Source of the DNA: Prado023 sp963736425
GTDB taxonomy: Bacteria > Actinomycetota > Actinomycetes > S36-B12 > CAIYMF01
DNA: 64,000 nucleotides
Assembly: GCA_963736425.1 (NCBI GenBank)
Contig: CAVTOX010000027.1
Location: 1-64,000, forward strand
Reading direction: 5' to 3'
The position numbers and the translations under genes were made by a program. Each line of letters starts with the position of its first letter. The stretch's first letter is position 1. Shown here one piece after another: positions 1 through 8,571 of the stretch. Under the pieces are notes generated by a model. That model saw nothing but the letters and a program-made list of their open reading frames with translations, searched no databases and was not told the DNA's origin.

Positions 1-1479
1 GTTGCCGGCGTAGGACTGGTTGAAGCTCTTGTTGGTCAGGGGGAAGTCGGGGACGATCGTGTCGGTGAGGGCCACGGGCAGGGCGGGCCAGTTGAAGAAG
101 GACGGGTCGACGGCACGGACCCGGGTGACGGTGCCGGGGTGCCGATCTCGATCCGATGGCACAGGGTGCCGCGCCAGGCCTCGACGACGCCGAGCCCGGC
201 GGCGGCCTCGTTGGGGCCTCGATTGCGTCGGCGTCGCCGATGGCGACCCGGTGACCCGTGGGATGAGGTCGGCGATGATCTGGGTCGAGGTGGTGACCTC
301 GCGGGCCCGGACCAGGAATCGGGCGAGGACGTCGCCGGTCTCCTCGATGATGGGCTGGAAGCCGGGGAGATCCAGCATCGGGTGGTCCGCACGGGCGTCG
401 ATGGCGACTCCGGAGGCGCGGGCGACGTAGCCGAGGGTGCCGATGTGCAGGGCCTGTTCCGGGGTCAGCGGGGAGGTCCCGGTGAACCGGTCGGCGACGA
501 CGCTGTTGGCCAGGGTGATGGCCACGACCTCGCCGACCTCGTCGGCGACCGCGCGCAGCAGGTCGAGGTCCGGCTCGGTGCGCAGGCGGGCGCCGCCGAT
601 GCTGATGCCGCCGCGGAGCAGGCGGTGCCCGGTGAGGGCCTTGTTGTGGCGCAGCAGGGTCTCGCGCAGGCGTTGGGTGTGGGCGTGGGCGATGCCGTAG
701 CCGACGTCGTTGGCGATCGCGCCGAGGTCGTTCACGTGGTTGTAGAGGCGTTCGGCCTCGAGCAGCAGCGCGCGGGTGGCCCGGATGCGGTCGTCGACGT
801 CGATGCCGAGGGCGTCCTCGACGGCCAGGGTGTAGGCCAGGGCGTGCCCGACGGCGGTGTCGCCGCTGATCCGCTCGGCCAGCTCGATGCCCTGCGACGG
901 GGTGCGGCCCTCGAACAGCTTCTCGACGCCGCGGTGCAGGAACCACAGGCGGGCCTTGACCTGCAGGATGGTCTCGCCGACCACGGAGAACCGGAAGTGC
1001 CCGGGTTCGATGAGCCCGGCGTGGATGGGGCCGACGGGGATCTCGTACACGCCGTCGCCCTCGACCGGGATGAACGGGTAGGAGTCGATGTCGGCGCCGA
1101 ACCGCGGGGTGGGGTCGGCGTCGTGGCGCATCGGGTGGTAGCCGGCGGGCCAGTGCCCGTGCCGGACGAGCCGCTGGGGCAGCGGATGGCCCTCCGGGCG
1201 GATGCCGTACAGGTCGCGGATCTCGCGTTCGAACCGGCCGGCGGGGAACGAGGCGTGGGCCAGGGTGGGGATCCAGGCGTCGTCGCGGGGGACCTCGACG
1301 GTGAGCTCGTGGCGCTGGCCGACCGGACGCAGGAAGCAGTAGACGACACGCAGCTGGTCCGGGTCGTCGTGGGCGGCGACCAGGGCCAGGCGCCAGCCGT
1401 CGTCGAGCAGGCGACCGGCCACGGCGGGCAGCCGATCGCGGGTCAGGGTCTCGGTCCTGGTGGGGTGCAGCCGGCTCAT
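1..1479 (-). CDS. hycE: HycE-like (Nqo4/NuoD-type) large subunit, partial, frameshifted, Ni-Fe ligands absent
   Basis: This is the large subunit of a group 4 hydrogenase-like / complex I-like membrane complex and runs off the left edge of the window. The N-terminus matches the NuoC-like domain (FEREIRDLYGIRPEGHPLP), followed by HPMRHDADPTPRF and RGVEKLFEGRTPSQGIELAER. Where true hydrogenases carry the first CxxC pair, it reads ERISGDTAVGH. Near the edge it reads NKSFNQSYAGN, so no second Cys pair is visible. The enzyme therefore cannot hold a normal Ni-Fe centre. The frame is open from 1479 to about 245, shifts until about 145 (GLGVVEAWRG, HRIEIG) and then returns, which is two compensating indels. 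The ATG overlaps the hycQ stop. Closest relative by gene order is mycobacterial hycE (Rv0087). Confidence 0.85.
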   Translation of the reverse strand, partial: MSRLHPTRTETLTRDRLPAVAGRLLDDGWRLALVAAHDDPDQLRVVYCFLRPVGQRHELTVEVPRDDAWIPTLAHASFPAGRFEREIRDLYGIRPEGHPLPQRLVRHGHWPAGYHPMRHDADPTPRFGADIDSYPFIPVEGDGVYEIPVGPIHAGLIEPGHFRFSVVGETILQVKARLWFLHRGVEKLFEGRTPSQGIELAERISGDTAVGHALAYTLAVEDALGIDVDDRIRATRALLLEAERLYNHVNDLGAIANDVGYGIAHAHTQRLRETLLRHNKALTGHRLLRGGISIGGARLRTEPDLDLLRAVADEVGEVVAITLANSVVADRFTGTSPLTPEQALHIGTLGYVARASGVAIDARADHPMLDLPGFQPIIEETGDVLARFLVRAREVTTSTQIIADLIPRVTGSPSATPTQSRPQRGRRRARRRRGLARHPVPSDRDRHPGTVTRVRAVDPSFFNWPALPVALTDTIVPDFPLTNKSFNQSYAGN

Positions 1480-2982
1480 CGGGCACCGGCCAGGACTGCG
1501 GCGGCCTCGCTGAGCAGGGCGGCCAGGGGGATGGCCAGGAACCCGAGCACGGCCGCTGCCCCCAGGGCGAGGAGCAGCGGTGCCTGACGGCCCCGGACGG
1601 CCGGCTCGAGTGGGGCCGCGGCCGGCGCGGGGAGTGGTCCGCCAGTGCGGGGACGTCGCCGGGCTGGTCATCCGCGCCCGGCCCGGTCGGCTCTCCGAGG
1701 GTCATGGCCGAGACGTGCCGGGCCAGGCCGGCGAACACGACCAGGAGCAGCAGCAGGGCGATTCCCATGGCCCAGCCGAGCCCGGCCTGCCACCCGGCGA
1801 CGACGATGGCGACCTCGGTGAAGAACAGCACGAACGGGGGGAACCCGAGCAGGGCGGCGGTGCCGGCCAGCAGGGGTCGGGCGAGGTCGGGCCGGCGGGC
1901 CAGCAGGGCGGTGACGTCGGCGGTGCGGGCGCTGCCCTCGGCGGCCAGGATCCGGCCCGGCGACGACGAACATGGCGGCCTTGACCAGGCCGTGGCCGAG
2001 CATGTGCAGCAGGACCGCGGCGGTGGCCAGCGGCCCGCCGACGGCCGCGCCGAGGGCCATGATGCCCATGTGCTCGATGCTGGAGTAGGCCAGCATCCGC
2101 TTGTAGTCGCGCTGGGCGAGGATGAGCGCGGCGGCGACCGCCAGGGACAGCAGGCCCGCCGGCGACCAGCAGCCCGCGCAGGAACCCGGGGCCGAGGACG
2201 GCGTCGCCGATGGCCTGCATGCGCAGGATCGCGTACAGGGCCACCGACGAGCAGGACCCCGGACATCAGCCCGGAGACCGGGGCCGGGGCCTGGGAGTGG
2301 GCGTCGGGCAGCCAGCTGTGCATCGGGGCCAGGCCGGCCTTGGTGGCGAAGCCGAGGACGGCCAGGGCGACGGCGATCCGGGTCAGGTCGGGGTCCAGGG
2401 CGATCGCGCCGCTGGTCAGTGCGCTCCAGGACAGGGTCGGTGTGCCGGCGGCCACCGCGGCGGCGTAGAGCAGGACGATGCCGAGGAACGCGATCGCGAC
2501 CCCGACCGAGCCGAGGACGACGTACTTCCAGGCGGCCTCGAGCGAGCGGCGGGTGCGGTGGTGGCCGACGAGGAAGGCGGTGGTGATGGTGGTGGCCTCG
2601 ACCGCGACCCACAGGATGCCGAGGTTGTCGCTGAGGACGGCCAGGCTCATCGCGGCCAGGAACAGGCAGATCAGGGCGGTGTAGCGGCCGTCCGGGGCGG
2701 CCTGGGTGGCCCTGGTCGGCAGCCCGCCCCACAGTGCGGTGACCGCGACCGCGCCGATGGTGACCAGCAGCCAGGCCGACAGCGCGTCGGCGCGCAGCGC
2801 ACCGCCGCCGGCGACGATCGGGCCGTCGGCGTGCACGGCTGCCAGCAGGCCCAGGCCGGCGGCCAGCACCACGACCGCCACGGCCAGGTCAGCGGCGCGG
2901 GTCCAGCGGCGGCGTGGCGCCACCAGGCGGCCAGCGCCGTCAGCAGCGGGACGAGCAGGGGGATCCAGAGCAGGGCGGTCAT
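1476..2982 (-). CDS. hycQ: HycQ-like antiporter-type membrane subunit (frameshifted)
   Basis: This is a polytopic membrane subunit of the NuoL/M/N-MrpD antiporter family, thought to move protons in complexes of this type. It starts at 2982 (MTALLWIPLLVPLLTALAAWW), with the ATG overlapping the hycP stop. Recognisable stretches lie in different frames: ILWVAVEATTITTAFLVGHH, TKAGLAPMHSWLPDAHSQAP, then AQRDYKRMLAYSSIEHMGIM and HMLGHGLVKAAMFVVAG. It ends with LGFLAIPLAALLSEAAAVLAGAR and a TGA that overlaps the hycE start. At least three frame breaks occur (near 2890, 2235 and 1950). All parts of the family are present in order, so sequence indels are the likely cause. Confidence 0.75.
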
Positions 2983-3644
2983 CAGTCGCGCAACTCCATC
3001 AGGTCGTCGAGGTCGATGCCGCCGTGCGCGGACTGGATCCGGGCGGTCAGCACCCGCAGGATCAGGACCACCAGCAGCACGTCGAGGGTGACGCCGAGCT
3101 CGACGACCAGGGGGACCCCGCCCGAGGTCAGGAACGCGGTGGTCGCGATGCCGTTGTCCAGGATCACGAAGCCGATCAGCTGGGACAGGGCGCTGCGCCG
3201 GGTGAGCAGCACGAGGAACCCGATCAGCACCAGGGCCAGGCCCACGGGCACGGCGCTGGCGCCGGGGCCCTCGACGACGGCCACGATCGGCAGGCCCACG
3301 ACGTAGGCCAGCACGGTCAGGGCGGTGGCGGCGAGCAGGGCCGCGGTGGGGTTGACCAGCGGGGACTCCTCCCGGACCGCGCCGGTCGCCGCCGCGGTCC
3401 GCGCCAGCGCCCAGGGGATGACCACGGCCTTCATCGCCAGCACCAGCACGGCCACGGCGATCACCTCGGCGCTGCCCTCGTGGAGACCCAGGGTGGCCAC
3501 CAGGCCGGCCAGGGCAGCGCCCTGCACGGCGAGCAGCCGGATCGACGCGGGCAGCGACTGGCGCCAGACCTGCAGGATCGCGGTCACCAGCAGCAGCCCG
3601 GTGGTGGTGGCCAGCAGCTGGGTGAACAGGGCGTCGCTCATCAC
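2982..3644 (-). CDS. hycP: HycP/HyfE-like membrane subunit
   Basis: The 220-residue protein is almost entirely hydrophobic with several membrane spans (e.g. LFTQLLATTTGLLLVTAIL near the N-terminus and LGVTLDVLLVVLILRVLTARIQ near the C-terminus). Size and position match HycP (Rv0085) and HyfE-type subunits, which resemble NuoK. It joins the membrane arm of the complex. The gene is unbroken, unlike its neighbours. It overlaps hycD upstream and hycQ downstream through ATGA junctions, so the cluster is translationally coupled. The function is inferred from family and gene order. Confidence 0.8.
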   Translation of the reverse strand: MMSDALFTQLLATTTGLLLVTAILQVWRQSLPASIRLLAVQGAALAGLVATLGLHEGSAEVIAVAVLVLAMKAVVIPWALARTAAATGAVREESPLVNPTAALLAATALTVLAYVVGLPIVAVVEGPGASAVPVGLALVLIGFLVLLTRRSALSQLIGFVILDNGIATTAFLTSGGVPLVVELGVTLDVLLVVLILRVLTARIQSAHGGIDLDDLMELRD

Positions 3645-4600
3645 GCGCCCCCGACCAGGTAGGACGCGGTCACGGCCAGGAACGCCAGCACGAAGGACCC
3701 GGCCAGCAGCTCGGGCACCCGGAACAGGCGCAGCTTGGCCAGGAACACCTCGCCGGCGGCGACCAGGACCCCGGCGGCCACGAGCTTGACCACGATCGCC
3801 GACCGTCCCGAGCGAGGATGGCGGGGACGCTCAGGGTGGTGGCCACGCCCCACGGGAGGGCCAGGTTCACCACGAGCCCGAGCAGGGCGGTCAGGCGCAG
3901 CCAGGAGCCCGACCTCCAGCCAGGCCAGGTCACGTCCCGAGCTCTCCAGCACCATCGCCTCGTGGACCATCGTCAGCTCGAGGTGGGTGGACGGGTTGTC
4001 CACCGGCAGCCGCCCGGTCTCGGCGAGCACCGCGATGCCCAGGGCGACGACGGCGAGCAGCCCGACCGGGGACACCACGCTGGCCGGGTCCTCGACCCGC
4101 GCGGTCACGATCGCCGACAGGGCCGAGGTGCCGACCGGGATCGACAGCGCGTACACGGCGACCAGGACGGTCGGCTCGACCAGGGCCCCGATGGTCATGT
4201 GCCGGCTGGACCCCATCCCGCCGAACGCGGTCCCGGACTCCAGGCCGAGCAGGGCCAGGGCGACGGTGCCCAGCAGCAGCACCGAGACCACCACGAACAG
4301 GTCGTCGGGCACCAGCGGCAGGGTCGGGGTGCCCACCAGCGGGACCAGGGCGCAGAGCACGAGGCTGGACATCATCAGCAGCAGCGGGGTGGCCGACATC
4401 AGCGGGCCGGTCCCGGCAGCCCTCAGCGGTTCCTTGGCCAGCAGCTTGCGCACGTCGCGCCACGGCTGGGCGATCCCGGCCCCCACCCGACCCTCGAGGC
4501 GGGCCCGGGTCTGGCGCATCACCCCGACCAGCAGCGGGGTCAGGGCGACCGCGGCGGTGACCTGCAGGGCGATGAGGCCGATGACCGACGCCGTGCTCAC
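3641..4600 (-). CDS. hycD: HycD/NuoH-like membrane subunit (internal frame slip)
   Basis: This is a NuoH/HycD-type membrane anchor that links the Fe-S arm to the membrane arm. The GTG start at 4600 overlaps the stop of the ND5-like gene. Hallmarks are RARLEGRVGAGIAQPWRDV, then AETGRLPVDNPSTHLELTMV and VHEAMVLESSGRDLAWLE, the classical NuoH quinone-site region. Between about 3910 and 3815 the true reading (LRLTALLGLVVNLALPWGV) sits in another frame, and the original frame resumes at SAIVVKLVAAGVLVAAGEV. Two opposite indels explain this. The open frame continues upstream into the ND5-like gene without a stop, but that is not a real fusion. Confidence 0.82.
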   Translation of the reverse strand: MSTASVIGLIALQVTAAVALTPLLVGVMRQTRARLEGRVGAGIAQPWRDVRKLLAKEPLRAAGTGPLMSATPLLLMMSSLVLCALVPLVGTPTLPLVPDDLFVVVSVLLLGTVALALLGLESGTAFGGMGSSRHMTIGALVEPTVLVAVYALSIPVGTSALSAIVTARVEDPASVVSPVGLLAVVALGIAVLAETGRLPVDNPSTHLELTMVHEAMVLESSGRDLAWLEVGLLAAPDRPARARGEPGPPVGRGHHPERPRHPRSGRSAIVVKLVAAGVLVAAGEVFLAKLRLFRVPELLAGSFVLAFLAVTASYLVGGA

Positions 4601-6617
4601 CAGGTCACCGCCAGCAGGACGACGATCAGGGCGGTGAACGAGAACCCGAGGTAGCGGTGGATGTTGCCGTTCTGGATCCTGCGCGCGGCCTCGCCCGAGG
4701 GCCATCGAGACCCGGACGACCGGGTCGTAGAGCCGGTCGGAGACCAGGTCGGTGACCCGTTGGCGGAACCGGACCCGGGACACCAGGTAGCGCGACTCGT
4801 CGGCGTGGGTGACCTGGACGTCCCGGCGCGGCTGCAGCGCGTCGTCGAACACCCGGACCAGGGGCTCGGCGTACGAGGTGGCGGTGTACTGCATCCGGGG
4901 GCTGACCCGGATCCCGCCGCAGCCCCAGGCCAGGTCGACGTCCCGGCGCGGGGCCCGCCGCGCCGAGAGGGCGTGCACCACCAGGACGGGCACGAGCAGG
5001 ACGCCGGCCATCAGGGTCAGGGCCACCGGGTCGAGCAAGCGCGTCGAGGCCGGGCAGGGACACCCCGAGCAGGCCCACGACCTCGATGCCCGACGCACCG
5101 ACCGCCTCGGCCAGGGCGGCGGCGACCGGCCCGGGGCCAGGCCGAGGACCACCACGGCGGCGGCGCCCAGCAGCATCGCGGCCCGCATCGTGGGCCCGGC
5201 CTCGTGGCCGTGCGCGGCGGCGTCGGAGCGCGGCCGGGCCAGGAACCCGATCCCGTAGGCCTTGACGAAGGTGAGCAGCGCCAGCCCCGCGGTCAGGGCC
5301 ACCACGGCCACCGTGACCGGGAGCAGGACCGCGAGCAGGACGTCGTCGTTGCCGTCGCCGTGGATCAGCGACTGGAGCAGCACCCACTCGGCGGCGAACC
5401 CGGAGGTGACCGGCAGGGCGGCGGCCCCGAGGGCGGCGACCCCGAACGCAAGCGACGTGGTCGGCATCACCCGGGCCAGCCCGCCGAGGCGGTCCAGGTC
5501 GCGCTCGCCGGTGCCGTGCAGCACGGATCCGGCGCCCAGGAACAGCACCGTCTTGAACGCCGCATGGCTCAGCGCCAGCAGCAGGGCGGCGACCAGGGCC
5601 ACGTCGGCCACCGGCGTCTGCCCGGCGCCGCGCAGCAGCAGCCCGACGGCGACCGCCACCAGGATCAGGCCCACGTTCTCGGTGGTCGAGTAGGCCAGCA
5701 GCCGCTTGAGGTCGGTGGCCACCGAGGCCTGCAGGATCCCGTACAGCGCCGAGGCCAGGGCCAGGGCGAGCAGCAGCACCGCCCACCACGCCGGCCCGAG
5801 GGGCAGCAGCCGCAACGTGGCCAGCAGCACCCCGTACACCCCCATCTTCACCATCGCCGCGCTCATCGCCGCCGACACGTGGCTGGGGGCCTCGGGGTGC
5901 GCCCGCGGCAGCCACACGTGCACCGGGACCAGGCCCGCCTTGGTCGCGAACCCCCCGAGGAGCAGCACGAAGGCGACGCTGGCCGTGGTGCCGGTCACCC
6001 CGGCACCCGCCAACGTCGCGAAGCTGGTGCCGCCCGCCTCGGCGACCAGGACGGAGAACCCGGCCAGCAGCATCAGGAAGCTCGCGTGGGTCATCACCGC
6101 GTACCACATCGAGGCGCTCACGCACCTCGACCCGCTCGGCGGTGATCGGCCAGGAGCAGGACCGTGGACCCGATCGCCATCGTCTCCCAGGCCAGCAGGA
6201 ACGACACCACGTCCGCGGCGGCCGGGACCAGCTGCATGCCCAGCAGGAACACCGCGAACGCCGCCCACCCGGTCCGCGAGGCCGCCGCACCGGTGGCGTA
6301 CCCGATCCCGTACAGCGCGGCCACCGCGCCCACGGCCCCGGCCAGGGCCAGGAACACCCCGCCGAGCTGGTCGGGGGCCAGGATCAGCGGCTCCAGCGGC
6401 AGGTCCAGGGGCAGGGCGACCGGGATCTGGAGCCCGCCGGGCGAGCCGTTGCCGGCCATGGCGGCCAGCCCGGTCACGACCCCAGCCACGCCCAGGGCAG
6501 CGCAGGCGCTTCCCGCCAGCAGCGAGCGCCGGCCCGCCGGTGCGATCACCGCCACCACGACGGCGACCACGGCCAGCACCAGCTGCGACGGCCAGGCCCG
6601 CTGGTGACGGTCGTCAT
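4597..6617 (-). CDS. ND5/NuoL-like proton-pumping membrane subunit (Rv0083-like), frameshifted
   Basis: This is a large antiporter-type subunit of about 670 residues. Visible family segments are LAWETMAIGSTVLLLADH, FATKAGLVPVHVWLPRAHPE, LLAYSTTENVGLILVAVAVG, LSHAAFKTVLFLGAGSVLH and LFGxxx-type late helices (LAGLALLTFVKAYGIGFLAR). The C-terminal tail RIQNGNIHRYLGFSFTAL is typical of hydrogenase-4/Hyc ND5 subunits. The ATG at 6617 overlaps the stop of the Fe-S subunit gene and the TGA at 4597 overlaps hycD. Frame breaks lie near 6590, 6130, 5140, 5030 and 4700. It corresponds to Rv0083 in the mycobacterial cluster. Confidence 0.8.
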
Positions 6618-7111
6618 CGACCGGTCACCCGGCGCAGCGCGGCCACGATCGCCTCGGGCTCCGGGGGGCAGCCCGGGACCGCCAGGTCCACGGCCACCAC
6701 GTCGTCGACCGACCCGACCACCCCGTACCCGCCGCGGAACATCCCGCCGTCCACGGCGCAGTCACCGACCGCGACCACCACGTGCGGACGCGGGGTCGCC
6801 TCCACCGTGCGCCGCAGCGGCTCGTGCATGTTGTGGGTCACCACCCCGGTCACCAGCAGCACGTCGGCGTGCCGCGGTGAGGCCACCAGGCGGGCCCCGT
6901 ACCGGTCGGCGTCGTACACCGGGCCGAACACCGCCCCGACCTCGATCTCGCAGCCGTTGCACGAGCCGCAGTCCACGTGGCGCACCTGGGCGCTGCCGGC
7001 CAGCGCCGGATCGGGGCGGAACCCGTCATCGGCCGGTCTCCGGGGCGGCGGGGCAGGCTCGGCCACCCGACCCGTCCGGCGGATCAACCGCACCAGCCGC
7101 GTCGCTGTCAC
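6614..7111 (-). CDS. NuoB/HycG-like 20-kDa Fe-S subunit
   Basis: This 165-residue protein is the small Fe-S subunit that passes electrons to the quinone site. All four expected cysteines are present: CGSCNGC, GDCAVDGG and PGCPPEPEAI, which together bind one [4Fe-4S] cluster. The start chosen is the GTG at 7111, which overlaps the stop of the arsR-type gene. An upstream ATG at 7168 would lie inside that gene. The gene is intact. It matches Rv0082 by position. The intact cluster ligands contrast with the missing Ni-Fe ligands in the large subunit, so the complex may still pass electrons without being a hydrogenase. Confidence 0.85.
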   Translation of the reverse strand: MTATRLVRLIRRTGRVAEPAPPPRRPADDGFRPDPALAGSAQVRHVDCGSCNGCEIEVGAVFGPVYDADRYGARLVASPRHADVLLVTGVVTHNMHEPLRRTVEATPRPHVVVAVGDCAVDGGMFRGGYGVVGSVDDVVAVDLAVPGCPPEPEAIVAALRRVTGR

Positions 7112-7509
7112 GACGGCGCCCCCGTCGGGATCCCCTGGGTGCAGCCTGTCGGGGGAGCCGGGTCCCACATCGTCGGCTGCAGCGCGCGCTCCAACTCGGC
7201 CTGATCAGCCAGCAGCTCGCGCAGGACCATCCGGGCGGCGGCCAGCAGCTCACGGGTCTCGGGCACCACGATCGAGTAGACCACCTCACCGCGGACCCGC
7301 TGCTGGCGCACCAACCCGGTCCGGCGCAGCACCGCGAGCTGCTGGGACAGGCTCGAGGGCTCCAGCGGGATCTCGGCCAGCAGCTCATGCACGGCGTGGT
7401 CCCGATCGCTGAGCAGCTCCAGGACCCGGATCCGGACGGGATGCGCCAACGCCCGGAACAGGTCAGCCTTCGCCTCGTACAAGGGGACAGGCACGGCCAC
7501 TACCTTCAT
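7108..7509 (-). CDS. ArsR-family regulator (Rv0081-like)
   Basis: This 133-residue winged-helix regulator has the ArsR core (LFRALAHPVRIRVLELLSDR, then SSLSQQLAVLRRTGLVRQQR and GEVVYSIVVP). The only cysteine is near the C-terminus, so the usual metal-binding Cys motif is absent. It is the first gene of the hyc-like operon, exactly as Rv0081 heads that operon in M. tuberculosis, where it is a hypoxia-linked regulator. It probably controls its own operon. The ATG at 7509 follows the conserved-length N-terminus, and its stop overlaps the next GTG. Confidence 0.85.
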   Translation of the reverse strand: MKVVAVPVPLYEAKADLFRALAHPVRIRVLELLSDRDHAVHELLAEIPLEPSSLSQQLAVLRRTGLVRQQRVRGEVVYSIVVPETRELLAAARMVLRELLADQAELERALQPTMWDPAPPTGCTQGIPTGAPS

Positions 7510-7528
7510 CAGATGTGTAATTGCAGTG

Positions 7529-7551
7529 TTGATCAAGTCAGATAGTAGCAG
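7529..7551 (-). promoter_or_regulatory. Putative promoter/operator of the arsR-hyc operon
   Basis: Upstream of the arsR-type gene is a short A/T-rich island in an otherwise GC-rich region. It holds the palindrome TTGATCAA (7529-7536) and, read on the minus strand, a TACTAT hexamer usable as a -10 box. ArsR proteins often bind such palindromes next to their own promoter. The assignment is an inference from position and composition. Confidence 0.4.
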
Positions 7552-7673
7552 CACCCAGCATCGGACCGTGGGCGTGGGCCAGGTCGACGTCGACGGGCTG
7601 TCGTGAGGCGCAACCCAACGACTCGGACCGGCATCGCGACACTGGATCGGTGTGGGGTATGGGGAGGGGTGCC

Positions 7674-7988
7674 TCAGCTGTGTCGGCGCAACTGCTCGAC
7701 CTCGGCGAGCCCGCCGGACAGGTACGCCAGCCAGGACACCGAGTCTCCGGCGGCCTGTCGCCGTTCGAGGTCGGCGTTCCACCGGTCGGCGATCCCGGTG
7801 ATGTCTGCCCGTGGGTCCTTGCGCAGGGCTCGGCGTAGTTCGAGCAGCACGGCCATGCGACCCTCGAGTTCCTTGGCTGAGGCCAGGTGCCCATCGAGGC
7901 GACACAGCGCCTGACCGCCCGTCGTGGCCGTCAGGCGCACGCCGACCTCCCCGAGTCGATCCTCGACCATGGGCAGCAGGTCGGTCAT
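7674..7988 (-). CDS. Hypothetical protein, 104 aa
   Basis: The protein starts MTDLLPMVEDRLGEVGVRLT and is soluble and helical, with one Cys (ALCRLDGHL). I do not recognise the family. Its ATG at 7988 overlaps the TGA of the upstream 39-residue Cys-rich gene, so the two are translationally coupled and lie downstream of the CsoR/CstR-type palindrome at 8148-8163. A role in metal or thiol response is suggested only by that context. Confidence 0.6.
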   Translation of the reverse strand: MTDLLPMVEDRLGEVGVRLTATTGGQALCRLDGHLASAKELEGRMAVLLELRRALRKDPRADITGIADRWNADLERRQAAGDSVSWLAYLSGGLAEVEQLRRHS

Positions 7989-8104
7989 GCCGGCCGGGGT
8001 TCGCGCAGGAGGTACGGGTAGGGGCAGACGGACGGGTTGTCGGCAACGCACGAGTTGCAGGGCCGGCTCCGGTCCAGGACGCACTTGGGCGTTGGGGCCG
8101 GCAT
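7985..8104 (-). CDS. Cys-rich mini-protein, 39 aa
   Basis: This small protein has four cysteines spaced CX7CX2CX7C (PKCVLDRSRPCNSC, then PSVCPYPYLL), a pattern suited to binding a metal ion or Fe-S cluster. The ATG at 8104 is preceded by GAGGTGA at good spacing. An in-frame GTG at 8140 sits close to the promoter and is an alternative start. It is coupled by ATGA overlap to the 104-residue gene. The only regulatory signal in front of it is the CsoR/CstR-type palindrome. I do not recognise the family, and the function is unknown. Confidence 0.55.
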   Translation of the reverse strand: MPAPTPKCVLDRSRPCNSCVADNPSVCPYPYLLREPRPA

Positions 8105-8147
8105 CGGTTCACCTCGTCGCGTGGCTGGGTAATCGAACACCTGCAGT

Positions 8148-8163
8148 ATACCCCATGGGGTAT
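8148..8163. promoter_or_regulatory. CsoR/CstR-type operator palindrome
   Basis: ATACCCCATGGGGTAT is a perfect 16-bp palindrome. CsoR-family repressors (copper CsoR, persulfide CstR) bind GC-rich palindromes of the form ATACCCC-NN-GGGGTAT. Read on the minus strand, the right arm runs into TATACT, a near-consensus -10 box, so a bound repressor would cover the promoter of the Cys-rich mini-gene. No CsoR gene is in the window. Confidence 0.7.
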
Positions 8164-8184
8164 CTTCGACTGGGCGGACCCGCC

Positions 8185-8558
8185 CTACTTGGCGGTCTGC
8201 TCGCCGAGCCAGGTGCGCAGCGCCGGGATGTCGCATCCGCTGAGTTCCCCGGTCTCCGACGTCACCGACGGTGGGTGTCGCCACGCGGACGGCTGGGAAC
8301 GGCAGGCTCCCGGTGACGGCCAGGGCATCGCGGCTGGGGCAGGCAGCCACGCACTCACGGCAGGCTGGCCTTGCCGACGATGCCGATGACGGCCCCGAGG
8401 GGGCAGGCGTAGCGCACCAGGTGGCGTCCGTAGCGGGCGACGTGGTCCACTCGGGCCAGCCACGTGGCGTTGGCTGAGACCCGTCGGCGTGCGCGGCGCA
8501 GCGGGGGGATGCGGTTGGCGCATGCGGACCCGGGTGAGGACGCTGTGTCCCCACCCGG
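8185..8558 (-). pseudogene. Broken polyferredoxin-type membrane protein remnant
   Basis: Three stretches in different frames resemble the C-terminal part of a NapH/CcoG-like 4Fe-4S protein: ARYGRHLVRYACPLGAVIGI, then RECVAACPSRDALAVTG, then SGCDIPALRTWLGEQTAK ending at a TAG. The N-terminal membrane segments and first ferredoxin motif are missing. The piece abuts the stop of the secreted-protein gene at 8572. It looks like a truncated remnant, though assembly indels may add to the damage. Confidence 0.5.
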
Positions 8559-8571
8559 GCTGTGGGGCAGG

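Noticed and set aside
139..1587. A 482-residue plus-strand open frame.
   Set aside because: It is the complement of the hycE-like gene and reads as Gly/Asp/Val-rich low complexity.
3641..6268. A single 875-residue open frame read as one fusion protein.
   Set aside because: It joins parts of the ND5-like and HycD genes through indels. Each part matches a separate family with its own start and stop overlap.
1..7509. Calling the cluster a functional [NiFe]-hydrogenase.
   Set aside because: The large subunit shows neither Cys pair needed for the metal centre.
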